A stretch of 18,702 bases of DNA from Cytophagales bacterium (lineage in GTDB: Bacteria; Bacteroidota; Bacteroidia; Cytophagales; ES-bin-26). The DNA lies in assembly GCA_014379925.1 (NCBI GenBank), contig JACMKY010000672.1, positions 1-18,702 of the forward strand. Direction: 5' to 3'. The position numbers and the translations under genes were made by a program. Under the pieces are notes generated by a model. It was given only the letters and a program-made list of their open reading frames with translations. It searched no databases and was not told where the DNA came from. Positions 6,812-14,183 of this stretch are shown piece after piece (positions within the stretch are counted from its first letter, which is position 1; each line of letters begins with the position of its first letter).

Positions 6812-7144
6812 ATGTTTGATATGATGAATATGCTTGGCAAGGTAAAGGAATTACAAGCCAAGATGAAGGAAGCGCAGGACAACCTCGAGCACCTTATTGA
6901 AACGGCTGAATCGGGTGCCGGCATGGTAAAAGTAACGGTGAATGGCAAGAAACAAGTGATCCGATTGGAAATCGATCCGGATCTCATCAAGCCGGAGGAT
7001 CGGCAGGTGTTGCAAGATCTGGTTGTTGCTGCCATCAACAAGGCAATCACCAACGTAGAAGAAAAAGCCAAGGAAGAATTGAAAAAATCTACCCAGGGTC
7101 TCTTGCCCAACATCCCGGGTTTCGACCTGAGTAGCCTGGTTTGA
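6812..7144 (+). CDS. ybaB: YbaB/EbfC family nucleoid-associated protein
   Basis: The 110-residue protein has normal family length. It opens with the family pattern MFDMMNMLGKVKELQAKMKE, a helix of hydrophobic and lysine residues. Next comes ESGAGMVKVTVNGKKQVIRLEIDPDLI (about 34-60), the beta-sheet core with the conserved G-x-V-x-V-x-x-NG pattern, and then EDRQVLQDLVVAAINKA and a glycine-proline-rich tail. YbaB proteins form dimers shaped like tweezers that bind DNA with little specificity. They often sit beside dnaX and recR, but not here; instead the next gene is a glycosyltransferase only 3 bases away. No clear TAnnTTTG promoter appears in the 92-base AT-rich gap upstream. Confidence 0.93.
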   Translation: MFDMMNMLGKVKELQAKMKEAQDNLEHLIETAESGAGMVKVTVNGKKQVIRLEIDPDLIKPEDRQVLQDLVVAAINKAITNVEEKAKEELKKSTQGLLPNIPGFDLSSLV

Positions 7145-7147
7145 TCA

Positions 7148-8164
7148 ATGGCCACGGTTGCCATCGTCATCCTAAACTACAACGGCCGGCATTTTCTGGA
7201 GCGGTTTCTGCCGGGCGTCATTCAGTTCAGCACGGGATGCCAGGTGGTGGTAGCCGACAACGGCTCAACGGATTCCTCCGTTGCTTTTCTGCACAACCAT
7301 TTTCCGGAAGTTGCCGTAATTAGGCTTGGTGAAAACCGGGGCTTTTGCAAAGGCTATAACCTAGCCCTGCAACAAGTTGAAGCCCGGTATTACATCCTGC
7401 TGAATTCGGACGTCGAAGTGACGCCGGGTTGGGTCGGCCCACTCATCAAATTGATGGAGATGAACCCTCGAATGGGCGCCTGCCAGCCAAAGATCAAGTC
7501 GTTCGATCGGCGGCACTGCTTCGAATACGCCGGAGCCGCGGGTGGGTGGCTTGACAAGTGGGGGTATCCTTTTTGCCGGGGACGAATTTTCGAGGTTTTG
7601 GAAGAAGACCAAGGACAGTATGACGATACGGCGGAGGTATTCTGGGCCAGCGGAGCGTGCGTGTGCATCCGCTCTTCCTTGTACCGCAGTTTGGGTGGTT
7701 TGGACGACGGCTTCTTCGCTCACATGGAGGAGATCGATTTGTGCTGGAGGATGAAGAAGAGGGGTTACAGTGTGTTCTACTGCGGGGAGAGTGAGGTGTA
7801 CCACGTGGGCGGAGGTACCCTGCCGAAATCAAACTCCCGCAAGACCTTCCTGAACTTCAGAAATGGCTTGGCGCTGCTGTACAAAAACGTACCCCGCCAT
7901 CAGCTACTCCAAGTTTTGTTCGTTCGTCTGTTGCTGGATGGGATAGCGGGCGTCAAGTTTTTCCTGGAAGGCAATCCGGCCAACGCCTGGGCAGTGGTGA
8001 AAGCCCACTTTTCCTTCTACGCAAATTTTGGGAGGTGGCAATTGAAGCGGTCGCAGGAGCTGGCATCAACCGAGTACGAGACTTTGAGTGGCCTATACTC
8101 CGGCAGCATTGTTTACGCCCACTTCATCCGGGGAAAAAAGACATTCGGACAAATAAAAATTTAG
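7148..8164 (+). CDS. Family 2 glycosyltransferase (rhamnosyltransferase-like)
   Basis: The protein of 338 residues has an inverting GT-A fold. VAIVILNYNG (4-13) and ADNGSTD (36-42) bind the nucleotide. NSDVE (86-90) is the metal-binding DxD-like site. WASGACVCIRSSLY (166-179) and GFFAHMEEIDLCWR (188-201) form the acceptor site, with the catalytic acid expected at E194 or E195. This arrangement is that of WbbL-like enzymes that add sugars such as rhamnose to cell-envelope glycans; the sugar cannot be read from sequence. A hydrophobic helical stretch (about 245-275) may associate with the membrane. The start is 3 bases after the ybaB stop, so the two are probably translated from one message. 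It converges on the PspC gene with 26 bases between stops. Confidence 0.92.
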   Translation: MATVAIVILNYNGRHFLERFLPGVIQFSTGCQVVVADNGSTDSSVAFLHNHFPEVAVIRLGENRGFCKGYNLALQQVEARYYILLNSDVEVTPGWVGPLIKLMEMNPRMGACQPKIKSFDRRHCFEYAGAAGGWLDKWGYPFCRGRIFEVLEEDQGQYDDTAEVFWASGACVCIRSSLYRSLGGLDDGFFAHMEEIDLCWRMKKRGYSVFYCGESEVYHVGGGTLPKSNSRKTFLNFRNGLALLYKNVPRHQLLQVLFVRLLLDGIAGVKFFLEGNPANAWAVVKAHFSFYANFGRWQLKRSQELASTEYETLSGLYSGSIVYAHFIRGKKTFGQIKI

Positions 8165-8190
8165 CGAGCTGTTTGAAGCAGCTTATTCCG

Positions 8191-8412
8191 TCAGAGTTCC
8201 CAAACGGTGGGGTGGTTATTGCGTCGCAGGTGTTTTCGCATATTGATCACGAAAGCCATGCTCAGGTAAATAATGACGGGAGAACCGAAGGTGAGAAAAG
8301 AGGAGTAGATGAAAAACAACCGGATGCTGCAAGTGGAAATGCGCATTTTTTCACCCAGGCGGGTGCAAACCCCAAAGGCTTGATTTTCAAAAAAAGCTTG
8401 TATCCTTTCCAT
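8191..8412 (-). CDS. Minimal PspC-domain membrane protein
   Basis: The 73-residue protein consists of little more than one PspC domain. It begins MERIQAFFENQAFGVCTRLG, the GVC-x-G-like start of the domain. KMRISTCSIRLFFIYSSFLT follows, and a hydrophobic helix PVIIYLSMAFVINM (about 46-59) is followed by basic residues. PspC proteins sense envelope stress at the inner membrane in the phage-shock response. Such short stand-alone versions are common in Bacteroidota, where PspA and PspF partners are often absent, and none is visible here. The ATG at 8412 is the first in-frame start. The gene is divergent from the TPR lipoprotein, with 124 bases between them. Confidence 0.85.
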   Translation of the reverse strand: MERIQAFFENQAFGVCTRLGEKMRISTCSIRLFFIYSSFLTFGSPVIIYLSMAFVINMRKHLRRNNHPTVWEL

Positions 8413-8480
8413 GGTTAGCTGGTCAAAAATGGTTCAACACGAAGGCGAACATGTGAAATTAACAAAAAAATCATTCTAAA

Positions 8481-8512
8481 TTGGTATCCTGACAATTATA
8501 ACAATAATTTTG
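8481..8512 (+). promoter_or_regulatory. Bacteroidota-type promoter for the TPR lipoprotein
   Basis: TTG (8481-8483) and TAATTTTG (8505-8512) are separated by 21 bases, a close match to the housekeeping consensus. Transcription would start near 8519, leaving a leader of about 18 nt before the ATG at 8537. This also argues against the upstream TTG start at 8510, which would lie inside the promoter. Confidence 0.7.
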
Positions 8513-8536
8513 CAACCCAATCAAACCTTTCAGACC

Positions 8537-10327
8537 ATGGTTAAAAACACAAAACTGCTTTCGGCGGTCGTTCTCTTTAGCACGGTAACCTTTTCGGGCT
8601 GTACGCTCAGCAAAATGGTTAAGAAGTCTAAAGAACAACAGCTTACCGTAACGCCGTCCCCCTTGGAGGTTCACGCCGACGAAGTAAAGTTCAACGTGTC
8701 GGGTGTTCTGCCCGTCAAGATGATGAAGAAGAAAACCACCTACACCCAGGATTTCGACTACACGTACGGCACCCAAAGGCAGGACGTAGGGAACATCGAG
8801 TTCAAGGCGACGGATTTTCCGAATGCCAAGAAGGAGCAACCCAAGTCCGCCAAGGATTTTTCTTTCGCTTACGCCGACGGGATGCAGCGGGGTCAACTGG
8901 TGGTTAAGGGAATTGCCAGCAAAGGGAGCAAAACCAAGGAAGCACCCGAAGCAGAAGTTGCCCTGGGCGTGATCACTACTTCCCGACTGGTGCGCGATGC
9001 CAGCGTGGTTGCCTACGCCGCGTCCGGCTACAATAACCAACCCGAGTTTGAGCCCACGACGGTTGCCTTTTACTTCTTGCAGGGAAGCTCGGTGCTGCGT
9101 CCGGTTGAAACGCGCGGCAAGCGCGGTACGTACCTGAACGCTTTCATTGCCGAGAAAAACGTGACGCGGTCCGTGTCGCTGACGGGTACGCACTCTCCCG
9201 AAGGGGCCGAAACCATCAACGAGAAACTCGCGGATCAGCGGGCCAAGGCCATCGAGAAATACTACCGGGGACAGTTGAAGAAGTTCGATTACCGGGATGC
9301 CGCGGATTCGATTGAGTTCATCACCAAAGCCATTGTGCAGGATTGGACGATGTTCAAAGACACGCTGGCTACCTACGAAAGCGTCACCCAAGAGCAGAAG
9401 GACCAGATTCAGGCCGTGGTGGACGGCAGCGGCGGGTCTTTCGTGGAGAAAGAGAGGCAGCTGAAAAGCCTGGCTTCCTACCGCAAACTTCTCAACGAAG
9501 TGTACCCCAAACTGCGCACGGCCGAAACGGAAATCCTGAGTTTGGTGGCCAAGAAACCCGACAACGAGATTCTGGCCCTGGCTCAGCAAGTCGCCGGCGG
9601 AACGGCCAGTGCCGATACCCTCAACGACCTGGAGTTGGGTTACGCCGCCACCCTTACCCCCGACCTGAACGAAAAGCGCGCGATCTACGAAGCGTACACG
9701 AAGAAGACGGACGGCTGGCAGGCCCACAACAACTTCGGCGCGGTTCACCTGGAACTGGCCAAGAAGGAAACCGACAAGGCCAAGATGACCCAGTTAGTGG
9801 ACGCGGCCATCACGCACTTCCAGCAGTCCAACAACAAGAAGGAGAACGCCGAAGCCTACAGCAACCTGGCCGTTGCTTACGGGGTAAAAGGTCAGCGTGC
9901 CGAGGCTACCGCGGCCGTTGACAAGGCCGCCGGTTTGGGTGGCGGTGAGGAAGTTACGCGGTCCATTAACAGCACGAAAGGCGCGTTGCAGATCCGCTCG
10001 GCCCAGTACGCAGAAGCCATTTCGACCTTGTCCAACGCCGGTCAGTCCCCGGACGTCCTCTACAACCGGGGGCTCGCCCAGGTACTCAACAAGGAGTATG
10101 ACAAAGCAGCGGCTACTTTGTCGGAAGTGACCACCGCCAACGCGCAGGATGCAACGGCTTACTACGTAGCCGCCATTGCCGCGGCCCGTTTGAAGCGCGA
10201 AGACCAAATGACCGCCGCTTTGACGAAGGCCATCGGCCTGAGCAGCGACCTGCGCACCAAAGCCATGCAGGACCTGGAGTTCAACGCGTACGTTAACTCC
10301 GAGGCTTTCAAGAATGCAGTGAAGTAG
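8537..10327 (+). CDS. Tetratricopeptide-repeat lipoprotein
   Basis: I chose the ATG at 8537 (596 residues), which opens a lipoprotein signal: MVKNTKLLSAVVLFSTVTFSGC, cysteine 22 being lipidated. The residues after the cysteine are basic (TLSKMVKK) with no acidic surface-export signal, so the protein probably faces the periplasm. Residues 30-170 are beta-rich and unassigned. About 177-240 (FYFLQGSSVLRP to AKAIEKYYRGQLKK) resembles the first half of an OmpA-type peptidoglycan-binding domain, including THSPEGAETINEKLADQRA. From about 393, TPR-like helices begin with WQAHNNFGAVHLELAK, AEAYSNLAVAYGVKGQ and VLYNRGLAQVLNKEYDKA, continuing to the end. The role is likely to be cell-envelope scaffolding. 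A strong promoter precedes it and a strong terminator follows it, so it is a single-gene unit. Confidence 0.85.
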   Translation: MVKNTKLLSAVVLFSTVTFSGCTLSKMVKKSKEQQLTVTPSPLEVHADEVKFNVSGVLPVKMMKKKTTYTQDFDYTYGTQRQDVGNIEFKATDFPNAKKEQPKSAKDFSFAYADGMQRGQLVVKGIASKGSKTKEAPEAEVALGVITTSRLVRDASVVAYAASGYNNQPEFEPTTVAFYFLQGSSVLRPVETRGKRGTYLNAFIAEKNVTRSVSLTGTHSPEGAETINEKLADQRAKAIEKYYRGQLKKFDYRDAADSIEFITKAIVQDWTMFKDTLATYESVTQEQKDQIQAVVDGSGGSFVEKERQLKSLASYRKLLNEVYPKLRTAETEILSLVAKKPDNEILALAQQVAGGTASADTLNDLELGYAATLTPDLNEKRAIYEAYTKKTDGWQAHNNFGAVHLELAKKETDKAKMTQLVDAAITHFQQSNNKKENAEAYSNLAVAYGVKGQRAEATAAVDKAAGLGGGEEVTRSINSTKGALQIRSAQYAEAISTLSNAGQSPDVLYNRGLAQVLNKEYDKAAATLSEVTTANAQDATAYYVAAIAAARLKREDQMTAALTKAIGLSSDLRTKAMQDLEFNAYVNSEAFKNAVK

Positions 10328-10351
10328 CCCCCAATTGAATGCCCTTGTGCG

Positions 10352-10385
10352 AAGCCCGTCCGGTAACCGGACGGGCTTCTTTTTG
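10352..10385 (+). terminator. Rho-independent terminator of the TPR lipoprotein gene
   Basis: The perfect 12-bp stem AAGCCCGTCCGG (10352-10363) pairs with CCGGACGGGCTT (10367-10378) around a TAA loop, and CTTTTTG follows. It lies 24 bases after the stop codon. Confidence 0.92.
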
Positions 10386-10436
10386 TTGCCGCAACGCCAG
10401 TGTTTTTGCTGATCCATTTGCGAAGGCAACTTCCCA

Positions 10437-10583
10437 ATGATCGTTGTGCTTGTTTCACCAGAGCCTGATGACCAAGCAATCAAGCAATTTTCCCACGCGT
10501 TGCCGCTGCTGACTCAGACGGAGCGTGCCGAACAATTACCGTTCCGGAGTCCGGAAGAATGGTTGCTCCTGCCCGTCAATTAA
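10437..10583 (+). CDS. Possible 48-residue small ORF of unknown nature
   Basis: An ATG at 10437 opens 48 codons, beginning MIVVLVSPEPDD and ending EEWLLLPVN, with a TAA at 10581-10583. The start resembles that of some Bacteroidota enzymes that begin with a hydrophobic strand and PEP, but the match does not continue, and no family is recognised. Codon use is acceptable but there is no visible promoter or ribosome-binding site. It could be a small gene, a decayed remnant of a larger one, or chance. Confidence 0.25.
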   Translation: MIVVLVSPEPDDQAIKQFSHALPLLTQTERAEQLPFRSPEEWLLLPVN

Positions 10584-10661
10584 CGCTTGTTGCGTTCCTG
10601 GCAAGAGGCCCCTGGTTGCGATCAAGCCAGGGATCGTTGGAAAAAATAGCAGAAAATCTCG

Positions 10662-10692
10662 TTGGATAAATAATAAATTTGTTCTACATTTG
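10662..10692 (+). promoter_or_regulatory. Candidate promoter for the susC-susD unit
   Basis: TTG (10662-10664) and TACATTTG (10685-10692) are separated by 20 bases and match the Bacteroidota consensus. No closer TAnnTTTG box is found between here and the start codon, so the leader would be about 290 nt, unusually long. Confidence 0.5.
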
Positions 10693-10939
10693 AGATTGAA
10701 AATAAAATAAAAACAATTTTTTATAAAACTTATTTTAGATTTTTGTAACAAACGGCCGATCACATTAGAAACAATTTAGTTTTTAGGAGTTTTTTTGTCG
10801 AATTTTGAAAATTGTACCGATTCGTTTGTGAATGTGTTAAAACCAGGTAGAAACTCCTTTTCAACCAACCCAAACATTACCTGACCTTTTGATGTTAGTG
10901 CGTTCCAGTGCTTGAAAAATTTTGTCTGAGCTTCCCAAT

Positions 10940-10975
10940 TCTGTTTACATCATCCAATCTGTTTACATCATCCAA
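10940..10975 (+). repeat. Tandem 18-bp perfect direct duplication upstream of susC
   Basis: The unit TCTGTTTACATCATCCAA occurs twice without a gap (10940-10957 and 10958-10975) and ends 14 bases before the susC start codon. It could be a slipped duplication in the leader or two copies of a binding site. Confidence 0.9.
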
Positions 10976-10989
10976 CAACTGACTTAACA

Positions 10990-13900
10990 ATGAAAAAAAG
11001 TTACTCCCTAATCAAGATGGCACTGCTACTGGCAGTTTTCTTGGGTTTTACGGACTTAAAAGCACAGAACGCGGTTACGGGTACCGTGACCTCAGCCACT
11101 GACAATTCGGGTTTGCCTGGCATCAGCGTACTGGTCAAAGGAACCAGCACCGGTACCTCTACTGATCCCGACGGAAAGTACCGGCTGGTGAACGTGCCGG
11201 ACAACGCTACGCTGGTATTCAGTTTCATCGGTTTTTTGCCCCAGGAAATTCCGGTGGGCAACCGGACTACCATTGACGTCGCTTTGGCCGAGGATGTTCA
11301 GAAACTTTCCGAAATAGTCGTGGTGGGTTACGGTACGGCCAAGCGAAAAGACGTAACCGGGGCCGTAACGCAGGTGTCCGCCCGGGACCTCAACGCCGGA
11401 ATCCAAACCAACCCCCTGCAATCGTTGCAAGGAAAGGTATCGGGTCTGGTCATCACCACGCCCAACGGCGACCCCAACCAATCTCCCACGGTTCGTTTGC
11501 GCGGCTACACGTCGCTGGCCGGTGGCAGCGACCCGCTCTACGTGGTGGACGGCGTGATTGGTGTGCCGATCAATAGCGTTTCGCCCTCCGACATCGAAAC
11601 CATCGACGTATTAAAGGACGCGTCCGCGTCCGCTATCTACGGTTCCCGGGCGGCCAACGGTGTCATCATCGTCACGACCCGGAGGGGCAAGGACGGAAAA
11701 ACTTCCATCAGCTTCAACAACTACGTCGGGATTGAAAACATTTCCAATCGCCTGGAACTGTTGGATGGCGCTGGTTACCGGGCTCAAGTGAGCCGTATTA
11801 AAGGGGAAGCTTCGCTCAGCGACAACATCCGGTTTCCAACCGATGCCAACGGCAACGGTTACAGCACGGATTGGGTGGAAGAAATCACCCGCACGGGATA
11901 CACCAACAACCACGACCTGGCCCTGACGGGCGGCGGTCCCAATTTCAGCTACCGCGGCTCGCTGAACTACATCAGCCGGGAGGGGATTGTCAGGAATACG
12001 GGGTTCAACCGGGTAACGGGTCGTTTCAACGTGGACCAAAAAGCCCTCGACAACCGATTGAGTGTCCAATATAACCTGTCTCTTTCCAGCGCCAATTCTA
12101 AACTAGCCAACGACGGCCTGCTGATTGGTGCCACAAACTTCCTGCCCACGTTGCCAGTGCGGGACGACAGCACCGGTGGCTACGCCGAAGTAGCTGGCAG
12201 TTTTGACCTTTTCAACCCGGTGGCTGCGTTGGAGAATTACAAAAACGACCGGGTAACGAGGGTATTGATTGGGGCAGTGAACCTGAAATACGAGGTTCTG
12301 GACGGTTTGATTCTGGGAGTGAACGGGGCTTACCGGAACGAAAACGAAATTAACAGCCTGGCTTTCAACCGAGCAATAAAAGCTTTCGCCGGTAATCAGG
12401 GCAACACCTCCAGACAGCTAAGGCAAACCAACAACAAACTGTTGGAACTGACGGCTTCCTACACCAAAGGGTTTGGTACTACTGGCAGCAATTTCAACGT
12501 GTTGGGCGGCTATTCGTACCAGGACAACGTCGACGACGGCTTTTACGGTCAAAACAACAACTACATAGACGGCGGATACAATTTGTTCGGTTACGACAAC
12601 TTAGGTCGGGGTCGGGGTACGTTGTTGAGCGGTCGGTCGGATTACGTCGGTTCGTACAAAAATGAATACACGTTGATATCCTTCTTTGGTCGGGCTACGC
12701 TGAACCTCATGGACAGGTACAATTTCACGGCCACTGTGCGCCGGGATGGTAGCTCGAAATTCGGGGCCAACAACAAGTGGGGGGTATTTCCCTCCTTCGC
12801 GGCCGGTTGGACCATCAGTGACGAAGCTTTCCTGAAAGGCAGTGCCGTGCTGAACAATTTAAAACTGCGGGCTGGTTGGGGACAAACGGGGAACTCCGAA
12901 GCAATTTCACCCTACCGGTCGTTGAGGCTGTACGGACCAACGCGTAATTATTACGATGGGAGTATCGGAGATTACGTGCCCGGCTACGGATACATTCAGA
13001 ATGCCAACCCCGATCTGAGATGGGAAGTAATTGAACAGACCAACGTTGGCCTCGATTTCAGTTTGTTCAACCGGTTGACCGGTACGATAGAGGTGTATAA
13101 CAAAGACACCAAGAATATGCTGTATCCGTACACCGTGCCAGCCGACGGAATCAATTACGTGGTAAACACCATTATTGCCAACGTGGGTCAGAACAACAAC
13201 AAAGGCATTGAACTCTCGTTGGGGGGGGACGTAATTCAGAAAGCCGACTTCACCTGGAACGCGCGCTTGGTGGGCCAGATCAACAAAAATAAAATCACTT
13301 CTTTAACCAGCGATCAATTCAGCGTAGGCGTAATCCGGTACAACAACTTCGGGGGTCGGGGACTGTCCAACGTATTTGCTTCCCGGCTTCAGGAAGGACG
13401 TCCCTTGGGGGAATTCGTTATTCCCCACTTCGTTGGATTTGATACCGATGGAAAGTTGCTGTTAGAAGGTGAAGAAGCGGGAACTACAACCAGTGACTAC
13501 ACCAAAGCCAAGTTGTCTGGAAAGGGCAATGGTCAACCCCAGGTTACGGGTTCGATTATCAACAATTTCCGGTATAAGAATTTTGATCTGTACTTTCAAT
13601 TCAGGGGCGTATTCACCAATAAAATCCTGAACAATTTGCGCTCTAACTTAACCATTCCGGGCAGTATTTTGGAAACCAATATGCTGGAAGCCGTAGCGGA
13701 TTTCCCGACCAACTACAGCGCCAACCAATTGTCGGATTTGTGGCTGGAAAGTGGTGCGTTCGTTCGGTTGGATAACTGGCAAATCGGCTACAACATTCCC
13801 GTCACCGGCAGCAAGGTTTTCCAGAATGCCCGGGTCTACGTCGGCGGCAACAACTTGTTTATATTCACGAAATACAAGGGGATTGATCCCGAACTGGAAG

Positions 13901-14019
13901 TGAAAGGCGATCTGCGGGATAACGGTAACAGTCAGGAACCCAACAGCATTGGACTGGACAACAACGGCATCTATCCCAAAACCCGTTCGTTCTTGTTGGG
14001 TGTTAACCTAACTTTTTAA
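10990..14019 (+). CDS. susC: SusC/RagA-type TonB-dependent outer membrane transporter
   Basis: The 1009-residue protein has a normal family length. A signal peptide ends near residue 26 (LKAQ). Residues 27-105 are a carboxypeptidase-regulatory-like (CarboxypepD_reg) domain: GTVTSATDNSGLPGISVLVK and PDGKYRL. The TonB-box-like EIVVVGYGT leads into the plug: RKDVTGAV, RLRGYTSLAGGSDPLYVVDG, and the signature DVLKDASASAIYGSRAANGVIIVTT. The rest is a 22-strand barrel, rich in tyrosine, asparagine and glycine, ending in the aromatic LLGVNLTF that the BAM machinery recognises. It imports an oligomer or other large nutrient through the outer membrane using TonB energy, with SusD as the lid. The substrate cannot be inferred. 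No hybrid regulator or sigma/anti-sigma pair is in view; its long AT-rich leader may carry the control. Confidence 0.97.
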   Translation: MKKSYSLIKMALLLAVFLGFTDLKAQNAVTGTVTSATDNSGLPGISVLVKGTSTGTSTDPDGKYRLVNVPDNATLVFSFIGFLPQEIPVGNRTTIDVALAEDVQKLSEIVVVGYGTAKRKDVTGAVTQVSARDLNAGIQTNPLQSLQGKVSGLVITTPNGDPNQSPTVRLRGYTSLAGGSDPLYVVDGVIGVPINSVSPSDIETIDVLKDASASAIYGSRAANGVIIVTTRRGKDGKTSISFNNYVGIENISNRLELLDGAGYRAQVSRIKGEASLSDNIRFPTDANGNGYSTDWVEEITRTGYTNNHDLALTGGGPNFSYRGSLNYISREGIVRNTGFNRVTGRFNVDQKALDNRLSVQYNLSLSSANSKLANDGLLIGATNFLPTLPVRDDSTGGYAEVAGSFDLFNPVAALENYKNDRVTRVLIGAVNLKYEVLDGLILGVNGAYRNENEINSLAFNRAIKAFAGNQGNTSRQLRQTNNKLLELTASYTKGFGTTGSNFNVLGGYSYQDNVDDGFYGQNNNYIDGGYNLFGYDNLGRGRGTLLSGRSDYVGSYKNEYTLISFFGRATLNLMDRYNFTATVRRDGSSKFGANNKWGVFPSFAAGWTISDEAFLKGSAVLNNLKLRAGWGQTGNSEAISPYRSLRLYGPTRNYYDGSIGDYVPGYGYIQNANPDLRWEVIEQTNVGLDFSLFNRLTGTIEVYNKDTKNMLYPYTVPADGINYVVNTIIANVGQNNNKGIELSLGGDVIQKADFTWNARLVGQINKNKITSLTSDQFSVGVIRYNNFGGRGLSNVFASRLQEGRPLGEFVIPHFVGFDTDGKLLLEGEEAGTTTSDYTKAKLSGKGNGQPQVTGSIINNFRYKNFDLYFQFRGVFTNKILNNLRSNLTIPGSILETNMLEAVADFPTNYSANQLSDLWLESGAFVRLDNWQIGYNIPVTGSKVFQNARVYVGGNNLFIFTKYKGIDPELEVKGDLRDNGNSQEPNSIGLDNNGIYPKTRSFLLGVNLTF

Positions 14020-14061
14020 CATTTTAAACATTTGGAATCCAGGGCGGTTTATGAAGTAAGT

Positions 14062-14122
14062 TTGGCTTTGGTTGAAATGGTGATCGTCGTCTTCAAGCAA
14101 TCATTTATTCAAGCAAAGCCAA
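14062..14122 (+). repeat. Imperfect 15-bp inverted repeat in the susC-susD gap
   Basis: TTGGCTTTGGTTGAA (14062-14076) pairs with TTCAAGCAAAGCCAA (14108-14122) at 14 of 15 positions, across a 31-nt loop. The loop itself contains a second TTCAAGCAA (14092-14100). No T-run follows, so it is unlikely to terminate; it could act on mRNA stability or on the ratio of SusC to SusD. The gap of 164 bp between the two genes is longer than usual. Confidence 0.7.
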
Positions 14123-14183
14123 GCTTCCCGTTTCATCGTAAGTCTGGTACCAAGCAATCCTAAAAATCAAACTAACACTCATC

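Larger units (their letters stand above)
10584..10989. other. Non-coding leader region upstream of susC
   Basis: Up to about 10640 it is of average base composition and holds a modest hairpin (CCCTGG at 10610-10615 with CCAGGG at 10627-10632). From 10650 to 10980 it is distinctly AT-rich, with runs of T and A. It holds a promoter match at 10662-10692 and a tandem 18-bp duplication just before the susC start. No gene is seen in it. Confidence 0.7.

Noticed and set aside
8471..9748. A 425-codon open frame on the minus strand across the TPR lipoprotein
   Set aside because: It overlaps a lipoprotein gene with a promoter, signal sequence and terminator, and its translation has no recognisable domain.
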